Assembly (NCBI RefSeq): GCF_035918095.1
Contig: NZ_CP109137.1
Location: forward strand, 3,970,001 to 4,034,000
From: Streptomyces sp. NBC_01750
GTDB lineage: Bacteria; Actinomycetota; Actinomycetes; Streptomycetales; Streptomycetaceae
DNA: 64,000 bases
Direction: 5' to 3'
This document shows positions 1 to 8,108 of this stretch, one piece after another; the first letter of the stretch is position 1, and each line of letters starts with the position of its first letter. Under the pieces are notes generated by a model. That model was not told the origin of the DNA. It saw only the letters and a program-made list of their open reading frames with translations, and did no database searches. Position numbers and translations under genes: made by a program.

Positions 1-601
1 TGGTCTCCAGCATCATGCCCATGCTCGGCGCGACGGGCTTCAGGCGCTGGAAGTCCGTCCAGGTCATGACGCCCGGGTTGAGATGCGGCAGCAGCCCGGT
101 CTCCTCCAGGATGCGGATCGCCATGGCCCGTACGTACGCGATGGTGTCGTCGTACCCGTGCGCGTCGAGCCACTCGCGGGCCTCGGGCCAACGGTCCTCG
201 GGCTTGTCCCCGAGCGTGATCAGCGCTTCCTTGCAGCCCAGTTCGGCACCGCGCCGGGCGATGTCCAGGACCTCGTCCGGCGACATGAACATCCCGTGGC
301 CCGCGCGCCGCAGCTTGCCGGGGACGGTGACGAAGGTGCAGTAGTGGCACTTGTCGCGGCACAGCCGGGTGAGCGGAATGAAGACGCTCTTCGAGTACGT
401 GATGACTCCGGCGCGGCCCGCGGCCTCGAGCCCGGCATCCCGCACCCGCGCGGCGGACGCACACAGGTCGTCGAGGTCGTCCCCACGCGCCTGCAGCAAC
501 ACGGCGGCCTCGGCGGTGTCGAGAGCGACGCCGGTCCTGGCTCGCTTGAGGGCGCGGCGCATGGCGTTCTCGGTGGGGCGTACGGGCTGGTGATCCGTCA
601 T
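1..601 (-). CDS. fbiC: FO synthase FbiC, N-terminal part (3' end outside window)
   Basis: The minus-strand frame opens with ATG at 601 and stays open to base 1, giving 200 codons of a longer protein. A radical-SAM cluster motif CRDKCHYC places cysteines at residues 81, 85 and 88 (CX3CX2C), inside [14 protein letters not shown], which is characteristic of the CofG-like half of FO synthase. The enzyme makes the deazaflavin chromophore FO of coenzyme F420 from tyrosine and a flavin precursor, in the cytoplasm. Family members in actinomycetes are two-domain proteins of roughly 850 residues, so about three quarters lies outside the window. The presence of luciferase-like and Ddn-like F420-type proteins further along the window fits an F420-producing organism. 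A stand-alone CofG is not excluded because the C-terminal half cannot be seen. Confidence 0.85.
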   Translation of the reverse strand, partial: MTDHQPVRPTENAMRRALKRARTGVALDTAEAAVLLQARGDDLDDLCASAARVRDAGLEAAGRAGVITYSKSVFIPLTRLCRDKCHYCTFVTVPGKLRRAGHGMFMSPDEVLDIARRGAELGCKEALITLGDKPEDRWPEAREWLDAHGYDDTIAYVRAMAIRILEETGLLPHLNPGVMTWTDFQRLKPVAPSMGMMLET

Positions 602-677
602 GGCTCGAGCATACGAGCGCGGGGGAAGGGGAAGTAGCTGACCTCGGGCGGAGGGGCACGCCGGGGCAGCGGGATGC

Positions 678-721
678 CCTGCGCGTACGACCCCAAGAAC
701 CTGCGTGTACGACCCCAAGAA
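678..721. repeat. 22-bp tandem duplication, two copies
   Basis: Positions 678-699 and 700-721 are the same 22-bp unit with one mismatch, each containing gtacgaccccaagaa. It lies in the 242-bp gap between fbiC and the Uma2-like gene, which holds nothing else I can support. No function is apparent. Confidence 0.8.
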
Positions 722-843
722 GGCGTACGGCGATTGGCCGACCGGCGTCCATCCTCCGGAGCTCCGTCCGGGCGGGGTACGGGACTGAGATCCGTCCGGC
801 TCTCATCCGCGCGCTCAACCCGCATCACAGCATCAGACGCCAT

Positions 844-1419
844 TCAGTCGGCGTAGTCCTTCAGCTTCCGCGTCTCCAGAGTGATCCCGACCGGGTCGGG
901 GAGTTCGACGACGGCGCCGAAGGGGCGCGTGGTGATGCTTAGGTACGAGCCAGCCTCGGGCTCGGCGTGGACGGTGACCGAGCACGCGTCGCGGTCGATG
1001 AGGAGGTAGATGGGGATACCGGCCTCCGCGTAGCCGCCGGGCTTCTCGACGCGGTCGCGCATGTCGGTGTCCGGGTCGCGCGAGGTGACCTCGACCGTCA
1101 TCAGGACACCACCCGGCTCGGCCCATTCGCCCTGCCCAACGAAGTTCTCCTCAGGAGCGAGGCATCCGTCCGGGCGGGCCCGCCCCTTGCGATAGGACTC
1201 GACCTTCAGGCCCTGCTCCGGGTACAGCGACAGCTCCGGGCGCTGCTGCATGCACTGCCTGATGAGCCACATGACGATCTCACCGTGATTGCCGTCCGGC
1301 ACGGGCTTGACCCGGACCTTCCCCTTGATGAACTCCAGCCTCACGAACTCGGGCGCACGGCCGGCAAGCTCCTCGAACTCCGTGACAGACATCTGGGGCT
1401 TGGCAGTCCTGGGGGTCAT
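844..1419 (-). CDS. Uma2 family (DUF820) endonuclease-like protein
   Basis: This 191-residue protein has the Uma2/DUF820 layout: N-terminal MSVTEFEEL, then the core LYPEQGLKV, the acidic RARPDGCLAP segment, and the VEVTSRDPDTDMRDRVEK stretch that carries the conserved Asp/Glu/Lys of the PD-(D/E)XK-like fold. Family members are abundant in Streptomyces and cyanobacteria; their cellular role is not established. The start at 1419 was chosen over upstream in-frame codons because the sequence ggaggagg sits about 7 bases before this ATG. The gene lies 50 bases after a winged-helix gene on the same strand and may be cotranscribed with it. Confidence 0.8.
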   Translation of the reverse strand: MTPRTAKPQMSVTEFEELAGRAPEFVRLEFIKGKVRVKPVPDGNHGEIVMWLIRQCMQQRPELSLYPEQGLKVESYRKGRARPDGCLAPEENFVGQGEWAEPGGVLMTVEVTSRDPDTDMRDRVEKPGGYAEAGIPIYLLIDRDACSVTVHAEPEAGSYLSITTRPFGAVVELPDPVGITLETRKLKDYAD

Positions 1420-1469
1420 GGCGTCGCCTCCTCCCCTCCATGGTGCCCTGACCGGCGCATCCTGCACGC

Positions 1470-2378
1470 TCATGCACGACTCCTCGGGGGCAGCCCGGCA
1501 GCGATGCGTGCGGCGTCGGCGTGCGCGGCCACGTCCGCCGGGCGCGGGCCGGGGCGGAAAGTGGCCGGGATGTCGTCCTCGTCCTCGCTCCGGCAGGCCT
1601 CGCACATGCCGTTGATGAGCGGCTCGTCCTCCTCGGTCGTGTCGCAGAACATGCAGACCATGACGCTGCGCAGCACGGTCTCGGGCTCGCGGGCGGGCTT
1701 GGGCGGCATCTTGTCCTCCAGTCGTCGTTTCGCGATCCCCGCCGGGTTGTGGATCGCGTCGGGCAGTCCGTCAGTGAGCGCACGGATCAGGTGCTTCACG
1801 CTCGCGCCGTACTCCAGCCAGGTCGTGGCAAGGGGTTCCAGCCGCTCGCAGTCGGCGGCGGAGAGGGTCATCCGGGGGTCGGTACGGCCGAGGGCGGCGA
1901 GGGTTCGGTAGGCGGTGGTGCGCTGCGGTGCGGACTCGGCGGCGGCCGGATCGGTAGCGGCCGACTCCGTGGTGGCCGACTCCGTGGTGGCCGGCGCATC
2001 GTCCGGGGCGTCCTCCGGGGCGTCGAGCATCACGCCCCGTACGCTCCGGCAGAACTCCTGCCACCAGGCGCTACTGCGGGCAGTGCGCGACCAGTACGTA
2101 CGCGTCACCCAGCGCACCCCGTCGTCGCGGACCACCTGCTCCTTGATCCGGCGCAGATGGCCCGCGTTCGTGAGCGCCTTGAGCGCGCTGCGGATCGCCG
2201 CCTGACCGTAGTCGGCGATGTGTTTGGCAAGGGTCTTGTGATCCATCGCCGCGCCCTCGGGGAGGCGGTCGATGAACGCGGCGACGGCCGCTTCCCGCTT
2301 GGGCAGATGTGCGAAGTCGCCTCTGCGGCGCGGGCATTGATCGGGCGCGGGACGCTTGCCGTAGCCCGGACTAGCCAT
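1470..2378 (-). CDS. Winged-helix DNA-binding protein with C-terminal zinc-ribbon-like motif
   Basis: The 302-residue product starts MASPGYGKRPAPDQCPRRRG, followed by a helix-turn-helix region (KTLAKHIADYGQAAIRSALKAL, then a basic wing GHLRRIKEQVVRDDGVRWVTRTY). A low-complexity Ala/Thr/Ser/Glu linker precedes a helical C-terminal half. Near the end two CxxC pairs, CMFC and CEAC, about 20 residues apart, suggest a zinc ribbon. I recognise this as a common Streptomyces family of accessory helix-turn-helix proteins without a known role. An in-frame GTG at 2426 would add 16 residues; I prefer the ATG at 2378 because MASPGYGKRPAP resembles the usual family N-terminus. A strong hairpin lies just upstream. 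Confidence 0.6.
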   Translation of the reverse strand: MASPGYGKRPAPDQCPRRRGDFAHLPKREAAVAAFIDRLPEGAAMDHKTLAKHIADYGQAAIRSALKALTNAGHLRRIKEQVVRDDGVRWVTRTYWSRTARSSAWWQEFCRSVRGVMLDAPEDAPDDAPATTESATTESAATDPAAAESAPQRTTAYRTLAALGRTDPRMTLSAADCERLEPLATTWLEYGASVKHLIRALTDGLPDAIHNPAGIAKRRLEDKMPPKPAREPETVLRSVMVCMFCDTTEEDEPLINGMCEACRSEDEDDIPATFRPGPRPADVAAHADAARIAAGLPPRSRA

Positions 2379-2426
2379 GGGGTGTGCGGGCGTGGGCAGG
2401 GCACAGCTAAAGTTGAGAGAAGCCAC

Positions 2427-2979
2427 GAGATCGGCCTTTGCGATCTTGGAGGTCAGACCCCGGCTGGTGCTGCTAACACCGGTCGGGGTTGTTTATTGCT
2501 GCGAACGCTAGAGGCATATGACAGCGCGTGGCAAGTTGAACACCGAAAGTCAACTCTTGTGGGCATCGCAGCAGTTGGGGAGGGTGGGTGGGTTCAATCC
2601 ACCAACCATTCCTCACAAAGAGGGCTCGGCGCTCGGAGCTCGAAGCCCGGAGCTCTACGGCCTCTGAGTAGCAGGATGAGTAGCCGCGCGGATCCATCCG
2701 GGACGCCGACCATGACCTACTTGCGGCATGCACGAGGCTTCCCACCCACCGGACCTGGCCGACGGTCGACGATGGCGACTACGAGCCCGAATCGGGCTTG
2801 CGGGCCTCATGCCCACCGCCCTCAGTGCGTGCGGGTTCATGCTCGAGCTCCCTCCGCATCGCCTGGTGGGCCTACCGGGATCAACGCACCCTTGTACTCC
2901 GTTGCTTACGAAAAAACGTTCGTGGCAACATGCCGGGCATGACCAGTAACGGGGACGGCACAGCGGGCCCGACCAGCCT
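2427..2979. other. Intergenic region of about 550 bp
   Basis: No convincing gene is present. It holds a long hairpin at 2457-2489, a short inverted repeat ggtgg/ccacc at 2587-2603, two neighbouring GAGCTC motifs around 2635-2655, and a 14-codon ATG frame (2939-2983) that ends in an overlap with the TTG start of the next gene. Composition is less GC-biased than the flanks. Confidence 0.5.
2457..2489. other. 13-bp stem-loop upstream of the winged-helix gene
   Basis: Left arm 2457-2469 (accccggctggtg) pairs with 2477-2489 (caccggtcggggt) through 13 pairs, two of them G-U when read on the plus strand, around the 7-base loop ctgctaa. A T-rich run (ttgtttattg) follows on the plus strand, as in an intrinsic terminator. 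On the minus strand it lies in the leader of the winged-helix gene, so it could also be an operator or an attenuator. Confidence 0.55.
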
Positions 2980-3420
2980 TTGAGACTCACCGATTTGGCC
3001 GCTTCATCGACGGTTTCTGCTCCCGCGACGGCTGCGTCGGCAGTGGCCCCGGAGGAGCAACTCAAGTCGGCCCGCCGGGAGTTTGCGGTGTTGCTGGGGG
3101 AATTCCGGCGTACTGCGGTGCTGGTGCCGATCGACCCGTACGGGAGCCTGTGGACCGCGGACCAGGGCGGGGTTCGCTGGATCTGCGCGTTCTCGGACGA
3201 AGAAGCGCTGGCACGGTTTGCAGGTGCGCAGGGGGACGCCGAGCGGGAGTGGACGTACCAGACGATCCTGGGCGCGCGGCTGCTGGATGTGATGGTGCCG
3301 ATGGTGCCGGGTCCGGCAGGGGTGGCGCTCGACGCGGGCAGTGACGAAGGCATGTTGTTCCCGCCGGTCCAGGGCATCGTGCCCGAGGCCGCGGCGGTAG
3401 ACCTCGGGGGGATGGAATGA
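2980..3420 (+). CDS. SseB-like N-terminal domain protein
   Basis: This 146-residue protein resembles the SseB N-terminal domain: EEQLKSARREFAVLLGEFRRTAVLVPID, a WTADQGGVRWICAFSDEEALARFA core, and a C-terminal VPGPAGVALDAGSDEGMLFPP strand. In Streptomyces such proteins often sit upstream of type VII-linked cargo genes, but the biochemical role is unknown. The start is uncertain. The open frame begins with TTG at 2980, which overlaps the stop of a short ATG frame (2939-2983, 14 codons); an internal GTG near 3042 is also possible. The stop overlaps the next gene by ATGA at 3417-3420, indicating translational coupling. Confidence 0.6.
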   Translation: MRLTDLAASSTVSAPATAASAVAPEEQLKSARREFAVLLGEFRRTAVLVPIDPYGSLWTADQGGVRWICAFSDEEALARFAGAQGDAEREWTYQTILGARLLDVMVPMVPGPAGVALDAGSDEGMLFPPVQGIVPEAAAVDLGGME

Positions 3421-4064
3421 GCGGAAGCGATCCCGATCTCGCGGCGCCGGCAGCGGCGCTCGCCGAGATCGCGAACGGCATCAACTTGGCGCATGCCGAA
3501 TTGAAGGACCTCGGGATGATCGGTGAGGCGTCGACCGGTCGGGGGTTCTCAGATGTTGCGTTGTCGGGACTGGAGTTGGGGCACAGCGGGCTGACCGCGG
3601 AGTTCCAGACCTTCTGTGATCGCTGGGAGTGGGGTGTACGGACGCTGACCCTGCGCGGGAATGCCTTTGCGCATGGGGTGGGTCTGTCGGCCGGCTCGTT
3701 CGCCGAGCAGGAGCGGTACATCAAGGACTCGATCAAGGTCGGCGTGAACTCGGTGAACGGGAACCCGCACTTGAGCGAGGACGAGGTCAAGGGCATGAGC
3801 TGGGACAAGATCAGAACCCAGTCGGCGTTCGACGGTGCGGACTGGAGCCCCGAGTCCATCTCCGAGGCCCAGAAAAAGGTCAACCAGACCTGGAAGAACA
3901 CCGGGTACGACGTGATGGACGCGGAGATGGACTCGATGGAGCGCTCGGGTCTGATCGATCCGAAGGTCCGTGATGCCATGGACGAGAAGATGCGCGAGAC
4001 GTTCGATCCGTCGAAGGAAACGATCGCGCAGGCTGAAGAGCCGCGGTGGGGGGAGCACCGCTGA
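3417..4064 (+). CDS. Hypothetical helical protein, likely partner of the type VII effector
   Basis: The 215-residue protein is mostly alpha-helical by composition, with no signal peptide or membrane segment. The N-terminal 100 residues (IANGINLAHAELKDLG ... FCDRWEWGVRTLTLRGNAFAHGVGLSAG) look like the four-helix ESX/WXG100-type partner proteins encoded before type VII effectors, and a SFAEQERYIKD segment follows. The C-terminal half is charged and I do not recognise it. It is coupled at both ends: ATGA with the SseB-like gene and TGATG with the effector gene. The context suggests a chaperone or co-secreted partner, but this is inference. Confidence 0.5.
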   Translation: MSGSDPDLAAPAAALAEIANGINLAHAELKDLGMIGEASTGRGFSDVALSGLELGHSGLTAEFQTFCDRWEWGVRTLTLRGNAFAHGVGLSAGSFAEQERYIKDSIKVGVNSVNGNPHLSEDEVKGMSWDKIRTQSAFDGADWSPESISEAQKKVNQTWKNTGYDVMDAEMDSMERSGLIDPKVRDAMDEKMRETFDPSKETIAQAEEPRWGEHR

Positions 4065-5743
4065 TGCCGGACTGGGGGAAGCTGGCCGACAAGGGCATCG
4101 ACGCCGTAGGCGACGGGATCGACAAGGCCAAGGAGAAGGTCGGCGAAGGTGTCGACTGGGCGACGGACAAGGTCGGCGACGGTCTTGACCACATGGGCCA
4201 GCACAAGATGGCGGACGTGGTCGAGGACTGGGGTGATCGCACCGCCTCGTCCCTGGGCGCGGAAGTCGGTGAGCAGCAGCTCGGCGAGAGCGAGCAGGCG
4301 AACGAGCTGATCCACGGCAATCCCGGGAAGATCGCCGAGTCGGTGAAGAACCTGCGGGACTTCCAGAAGGCGTTCGACCTGGTCGGCGGCGGGATGAAGA
4401 AGCTCGACTCCAGTCACTGGAAGGGCGAGGCGGCCGACACCTTCCGGGACGAGTTCCAGACTCTGCCCACCGACTGGCTGTACGCGGCGGACGCGTTCGA
4501 GGACGCGGCCAAGGCACTGGAGACGTACTCCAAGTCGATCACCAGCGCGCAGGACAAGGCCAGGGAAGCGATCGCCCTGTACAGGGAAGGCGACGAGTCT
4601 TCCAAGACGGCAACCGACGAGCACAACAAGAAGGTCGACGCCTACAACGCCGCCCGCAACGGCGACCACCCGCTGCCCGACCCCGGTGAATTGTCCGACC
4701 CGGGCCAGGCCAAGCGGGAACGGGCGCAGGAGGTCCTCAAGGAAGCCCGCCGCCACCGCAACGAGGCGGCCGAGACGGCGAAGACGGCTGTCACGGCAGC
4801 GATGGCGCACGCTCCGAAGGAACCCACCGGCCGCGAAAGACTCAATCTCGAGGTCATGGACTACAGCCTGGGCCAGAGCTTCGAGTTGGCGCATTTCGGT
4901 GGCGGCGTCGTCAAGGGCACGGCCGGGCTCCTCAACTTCGTCCGGTCGGTGGACCCGATGGACCCGTACAACCTGACGCACCCGGCCGAGTACTGCAAGG
5001 GCGTCAACATGACGCTCGCCGGACTGGCCTCGACCGCCGCCAACCCGGACCGGGCGCTGAAGAACGCCTGGGATGCGGCGAAGGGCGACCCTTCCGAGTT
5101 CCTCGGCCGGTTGGTCCCCGAACTCGCCGGCACCAAAGGCACGGGGCTCGCGCGCGGCGGCATCCGCGCCGGCATGCGGAACGGCGTCAAACAAGGACTT
5201 GAGCAAGGCGCCGAAGCGGGCGTGAAGCACGGACCATTCGACAATTTGGCAAGTAGGGGCTCTGGAGCCGACCTTCCACCGTTCGAGGAAGTGAAGAGAG
5301 CCGTCGCTGAGAGCAATCCAGAGATAGTATCTCGCAAGTGGCCGGATGATGACGGTAGATACTATGCGAGTCGAGTTCTCAAAGGTGGTCGCCCGGACGG
5401 AGAAACCGTACTGGCCGGTCATGGATATATCGAAACAGGCGCGGGAGAAGTTGTCGTACCGCCCGGAACAAACCTCTCTTTCTACGTGGCGCACGGAGAG
5501 AGGATTCCCGGACTCAATGGCGTTGCCGTCGAAGGGGGATCTTACCCCGGGGCAGCTGTTGAGACTTTCGGCCCAGGTGATCGAATACCGAACTATACGC
5601 TCGCTCCACCCGAACCGAAGGGACCCGGCGGATTTACCGTATACGAGAATTCAAAAACAGTGGCGCAACGAACAATGCTAAGTGACCTATTGAAATCCGA
5701 CATGGGAAACGTACATTGGGCGGCATGCCGCGAGTTCAAGTAA
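4064..5743 (+). CDS. Putative type VII secreted polymorphic effector with variable C-terminal tip
   Basis: The 559-residue protein begins with amphipathic repeats (GIDKAKEKVGEGVDWATDKV), then a module at about residues 80-180 that matches the putative type VII secretion signal domain: LIHGNPGKIAESVKNLR, the W-x-G pair in SHWKGEAADTFRDEF, and WLYAADAFEDAAKALE. A charged coiled-coil-like linker and an Ala/Gly-rich segment lead to a C-terminal domain of about 140 residues (YYASRVLKGG, TVLAGHGYIE, PPGTNLSFYVAHGERIPGLN, GPGGFTVYE). The LAGHG and Y-A-H-G motifs resemble Stv-type putative adhesin/toxin domains, though only weakly. From about base 5240 the codons become clearly less GC-rich than the N-terminal part, as expected for a swapped toxin tip. 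Two DUF4279-like genes follow at once. The start at 4064 has gggggagcaccgctg before it and overlaps the previous stop. Confidence 0.6.
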   Translation: MPDWGKLADKGIDAVGDGIDKAKEKVGEGVDWATDKVGDGLDHMGQHKMADVVEDWGDRTASSLGAEVGEQQLGESEQANELIHGNPGKIAESVKNLRDFQKAFDLVGGGMKKLDSSHWKGEAADTFRDEFQTLPTDWLYAADAFEDAAKALETYSKSITSAQDKAREAIALYREGDESSKTATDEHNKKVDAYNAARNGDHPLPDPGELSDPGQAKRERAQEVLKEARRHRNEAAETAKTAVTAAMAHAPKEPTGRERLNLEVMDYSLGQSFELAHFGGGVVKGTAGLLNFVRSVDPMDPYNLTHPAEYCKGVNMTLAGLASTAANPDRALKNAWDAAKGDPSEFLGRLVPELAGTKGTGLARGGIRAGMRNGVKQGLEQGAEAGVKHGPFDNLASRGSGADLPPFEEVKRAVAESNPEIVSRKWPDDDGRYYASRVLKGGRPDGETVLAGHGYIETGAGEVVVPPGTNLSFYVAHGERIPGLNGVAVEGGSYPGAAVETFGPGDRIPNYTLAPPEPKGPGGFTVYENSKTVAQRTMLSDLLKSDMGNVHWAACREFK

Positions 5744-5785
5744 AATCAATAGTAAACAACGGTTGCCGATGAGACAGGTAGATAC

Positions 5786-6205
5786 ATGAGTAAGAATTTC
5801 CGGGCGGGAGAGTCATGGGTTCTCACGGATGTGGCCCTGATTATCAAGAAGAGCGACCTCGACCCCGACACGATCACGGCTCGCCTGGGTCTGAAACCAT
5901 CGGCCGTACGACTTCCGGGACCTGACCGTTGGGACCCCCGCGGAGACACGGATGGGCAATGGCGTCTCCAGTGCGACGAGCGCACCACGAGGATCTTTTC
6001 CGAACAACTCGACTCAATTCTCGGAGCCGCAGAGGGCTGCGATCGGATCCTCGCGATCATGAGAGCTGAAGGGTTCGATGTCACGCTCGCAATTGGCGGG
6101 TACGCCGACAATGACTCGCAGTTGTCATTCTCAGCTTCTGAAATAATGAGAATTTCCCGCCTGGGCCTGCCCCTCACACTTACTCCAAATCTGAATGAGC
6201 GTTGA
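5786..6205 (+). CDS. DUF4279-like protein, candidate immunity protein 1
   Basis: This 139-residue cytoplasmic-looking protein has the DUF4279 pattern: an N-terminal strand VLTDVALIIKKSDLDPDTITARLGLKPS, a central W-R-L-Q segment (TDGQWRLQCDERTTRIFSEQLDSIL) and a C-terminal VTLAIGGYADNDSQLSFSASEIMRISRLGLPLTL. DUF4279 proteins recur downstream of polymorphic toxins and are thought to be immunity proteins. It starts 43 bases after the effector and is followed by a second, divergent copy. Base composition is less GC-rich than the surrounding genome, like the effector tip, which suggests they moved together. Confidence 0.6.
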   Translation: MSKNFRAGESWVLTDVALIIKKSDLDPDTITARLGLKPSAVRLPGPDRWDPRGDTDGQWRLQCDERTTRIFSEQLDSILGAAEGCDRILAIMRAEGFDVTLAIGGYADNDSQLSFSASEIMRISRLGLPLTLTPNLNER

Positions 6206-6228
6206 TCTCTAGCTCGATAAGGGACACG

Positions 6229-6651
6229 ATGATTCCGGCAAATTACTGGTCATCAGTAAATACATCGTTGGCAATCACAAAGGAGGGACTTGACCCAGAA
6301 TTCGTCAGCGAGACTCTCGAGTTGCCTGAACCGACATCAAATGGAGCGGTTATCAACTCAGGTCCGAACTGGTGGGCCTACACATACGATGAAAGCTTCG
6401 CTGGAGGTCTGGAGGAGCAAGTTCATTCACTAGCCTCCCAAATCGCCCCCCGCCTAGACCGAGTGGCCATACTTCGTAAGACGAGCCATGCGGTTCAAGT
6501 AGCCATCGCGGGCACAGTCGAGACCGGGTCACGATTGTTCGTTTCACCCAGAGCCCTGGGTCAGTTGGCTTCGCTAGGCGTTCCCATCTCGTTCACGAGT
6601 CTCACGGCTCAGGGGATGCCTGAGGAGGATCCCCTGAGTTGGCTCGACTGA
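6229..6651 (+). CDS. DUF4279-like protein, candidate immunity protein 2
   Basis: The 140-residue product has the same fold outline as its upstream neighbour (SVNTSLAITKEGLDPEFVSETLELPEP, then GPNWWAYTYDESF, then AVQVAIAGTVETGSRLFVSPRALGQLASLGVPISFT) but is clearly diverged, so it is an old paralogue rather than a recent duplication. I chose the ATG at 6229, preceded by aaggga, over the TTG at 6202, which would overlap the upstream stop. Low GC in the third codon position sets it apart from the flanking genome. A second immunity gene may protect against a related toxin tip. Confidence 0.55.
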   Translation: MIPANYWSSVNTSLAITKEGLDPEFVSETLELPEPTSNGAVINSGPNWWAYTYDESFAGGLEEQVHSLASQIAPRLDRVAILRKTSHAVQVAIAGTVETGSRLFVSPRALGQLASLGVPISFTSLTAQGMPEEDPLSWLD

Positions 6652-6698
6652 GTTCGAGTGTCAGCATGTGGGCTGCCGCCCGGGCACAGTAAGTCGGC

Positions 6699-7115
6699 TC
6701 ACCGCAGCGCCAGCTCCGCCCAGACCGTCTTGCCGACGACACGGTCGGCCACGCCCCAGGTCGTGGCGACTGCGTCGACCAGCAGGAGGCCGCGGCCCGT
6801 CTCCAAGTCGGTTGTCGGCGGCCTCGGGGCTGGTGCGCGGTCGGCGCGGGCGTCCGAGACCTCGATGCGGAGGGTCTTCGGGGCGAGCGCGAGGCGTAGC
6901 TCGAAGTCGCGGCCCGGGACGCGGGCGTGGGTGACCGCGTTCGCCGTGAGCTCCGCGACGATCACTGCGGCCGAGTCGGAGAGGTCGCTCCCGTACGGGA
7001 TGCCCCAGCCGTCGAGTTGGTGGACCGCGAGGTGGCGGGCAAGGCGGGCGCCCCGGCGGGTGGCGCTGAAGCGCTGGTTGAACTCGGGGGTGGCGGAGGT
7101 GGTTTCGACTTTCAT
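6699..7115 (-). CDS. RsbW-like ATP-binding protein (HATPase, anti-sigma-type)
   Basis: The 138-residue protein is a GHKL/histidine-kinase-like ATPase: N box VIVAELTANAVTHA, then LRIEVSDARADRAP, and the G box ETGRGLLLVDAVATTWGV. Such stand-alone kinases are very common in Streptomyces, and some act as anti-sigma or anti-anti-sigma kinases. It is divergent from an XRE regulator plus DUF397 gene across about 120 bp, the three-gene arrangement known from whiJ/abaA-like loci. The start ATG at 7115 was chosen because the homologous part begins there; no strong Shine-Dalgarno is seen. Confidence 0.8.
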   Translation of the reverse strand: MKVETTSATPEFNQRFSATRRGARLARHLAVHQLDGWGIPYGSDLSDSAAVIVAELTANAVTHARVPGRDFELRLALAPKTLRIEVSDARADRAPAPRPPTTDLETGRGLLLVDAVATTWGVADRVVGKTVWAELALR

Positions 7116-7238
7116 GTCACTGAGCGTGGTCGGTTCGCCGTACCCTGACCAGGAGTGAGATCGCGACGCTGGGTAACTGTACGGGTACGGACGGCGGGCT
7201 GTACGAGACGTCGGCCGTGACCGAGAAGGCGGTACGGC

Positions 7239-8108
7239 ATGACGGTGAACGCGGCACGGGAAGAACGGCCGGAGCGGCCCGCCGAAGTGGACGGGACGGC
7301 ACATCTCTTCAGCGCGCTCGGCAAGCAGATCAAGGTCCTGCGCGAAAACTCCTCGATGAGCCAGCGGGAGTTGGGGGTTGCAGCCCACTGCGGGGAGGAC
7401 CTGATCTCCGCGATGGAGCGGGGCGTACGGACGCCGCAGCCCGAGTTCCTGGTGCGGGCCGATGAGTTGCTGGCCGCCGGTGGCGTACTGAAGGCGGCGG
7501 TAGAGGACGTACGAGAGGCACAAGCGAAGGCGCGCACGCGGCACCCGGACTGGTTCCGCGACTATGCACGGGCCGAAGCGGAAGCCGTCGCGCTGCACGA
7601 CTACAGCATCCAGGCCGTGCCGGGCCTGCTCCAGACCGAGGATTACGCACGGGCGGTCTTCACGCACCGGCGTCCGTTGCTGAACGAAGAGACCATCGAG
7701 AAGCGGGTCGCCGACCGGTTGGCTCGCCACCAGATCTTCGAACGCTGGTCGGCCCCGACCTCGAGCTTCGTCCTGGAGGAAGCCCTCCTACAGCGGCCGA
7801 CCGGTGGACCGGCTGTTCATCAAGGCCAGTTGCAACAACTGCTCCGGGTCGGAAGGCTCCGTACGGTGGAACTTCAGGTGATGCCGCTGGATCGAGAGGA
7901 ACACCCCAGCCTGGACGGCGCGTTCATTCTGCTGACGCCCAAAGGCCGACCGCAGGTGGCGTATACGGAGATCTACGGGCACCCTCGACTGATCACTGAC
8001 CCGTACGAGGTCGGCGTCTTCGCCGATCGCTATGGGATCATCCGGGCGCAGGCTCTTACCCCAAGGGAGTCCCTGTCCCTGATCGAGAAGATGCTGGGAG
8101 AGCGATGA
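7239..8108 (+). CDS. XRE family regulator with DUF5753 domain (Scr1-type)
   Basis: A 289-residue protein with an N-terminal helix-turn-helix (LGKQIKVLRENSSMSQRELGVAAHCGEDLISAMERGVRTP, about residues 28-70). The DUF5753 effector domain follows: WFRDYARAEAEAVALHDYSIQAVPGLLQTEDYARAVF, then HQLGRL-type TVELQVMPL and SLDGAFILLTP. The protein pairs with the DUF397 gene that overlaps its stop by ATGA at 8105-8108. Scr1/Scr2 pairs behave as toxin-antitoxin-like regulators in Streptomyces; which member is toxic here cannot be read from sequence. It is divergent from the ATPase gene, probably sharing the regulatory region 7116-7238. Confidence 0.85.
   Translation: MTVNAAREERPERPAEVDGTAHLFSALGKQIKVLRENSSMSQRELGVAAHCGEDLISAMERGVRTPQPEFLVRADELLAAGGVLKAAVEDVREAQAKARTRHPDWFRDYARAEAEAVALHDYSIQAVPGLLQTEDYARAVFTHRRPLLNEETIEKRVADRLARHQIFERWSAPTSSFVLEEALLQRPTGGPAVHQGQLQQLLRVGRLRTVELQVMPLDREEHPSLDGAFILLTPKGRPQVAYTEIYGHPRLITDPYEVGVFADRYGIIRAQALTPRESLSLIEKMLGER

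Noticed and set aside
2587..2603. A tRNA T-arm-like ggtgg-gttcaat-ccacc stem-loop.
   Set aside because: The T-loop register leaves mismatches in the stem, and no acceptor or anticodon arms fit around it.
3062..5494. An 810-codon antisense frame over the effector cassette.
   Set aside because: It is low complexity, has no domain match and lies opposite three well-supported, coupled genes.
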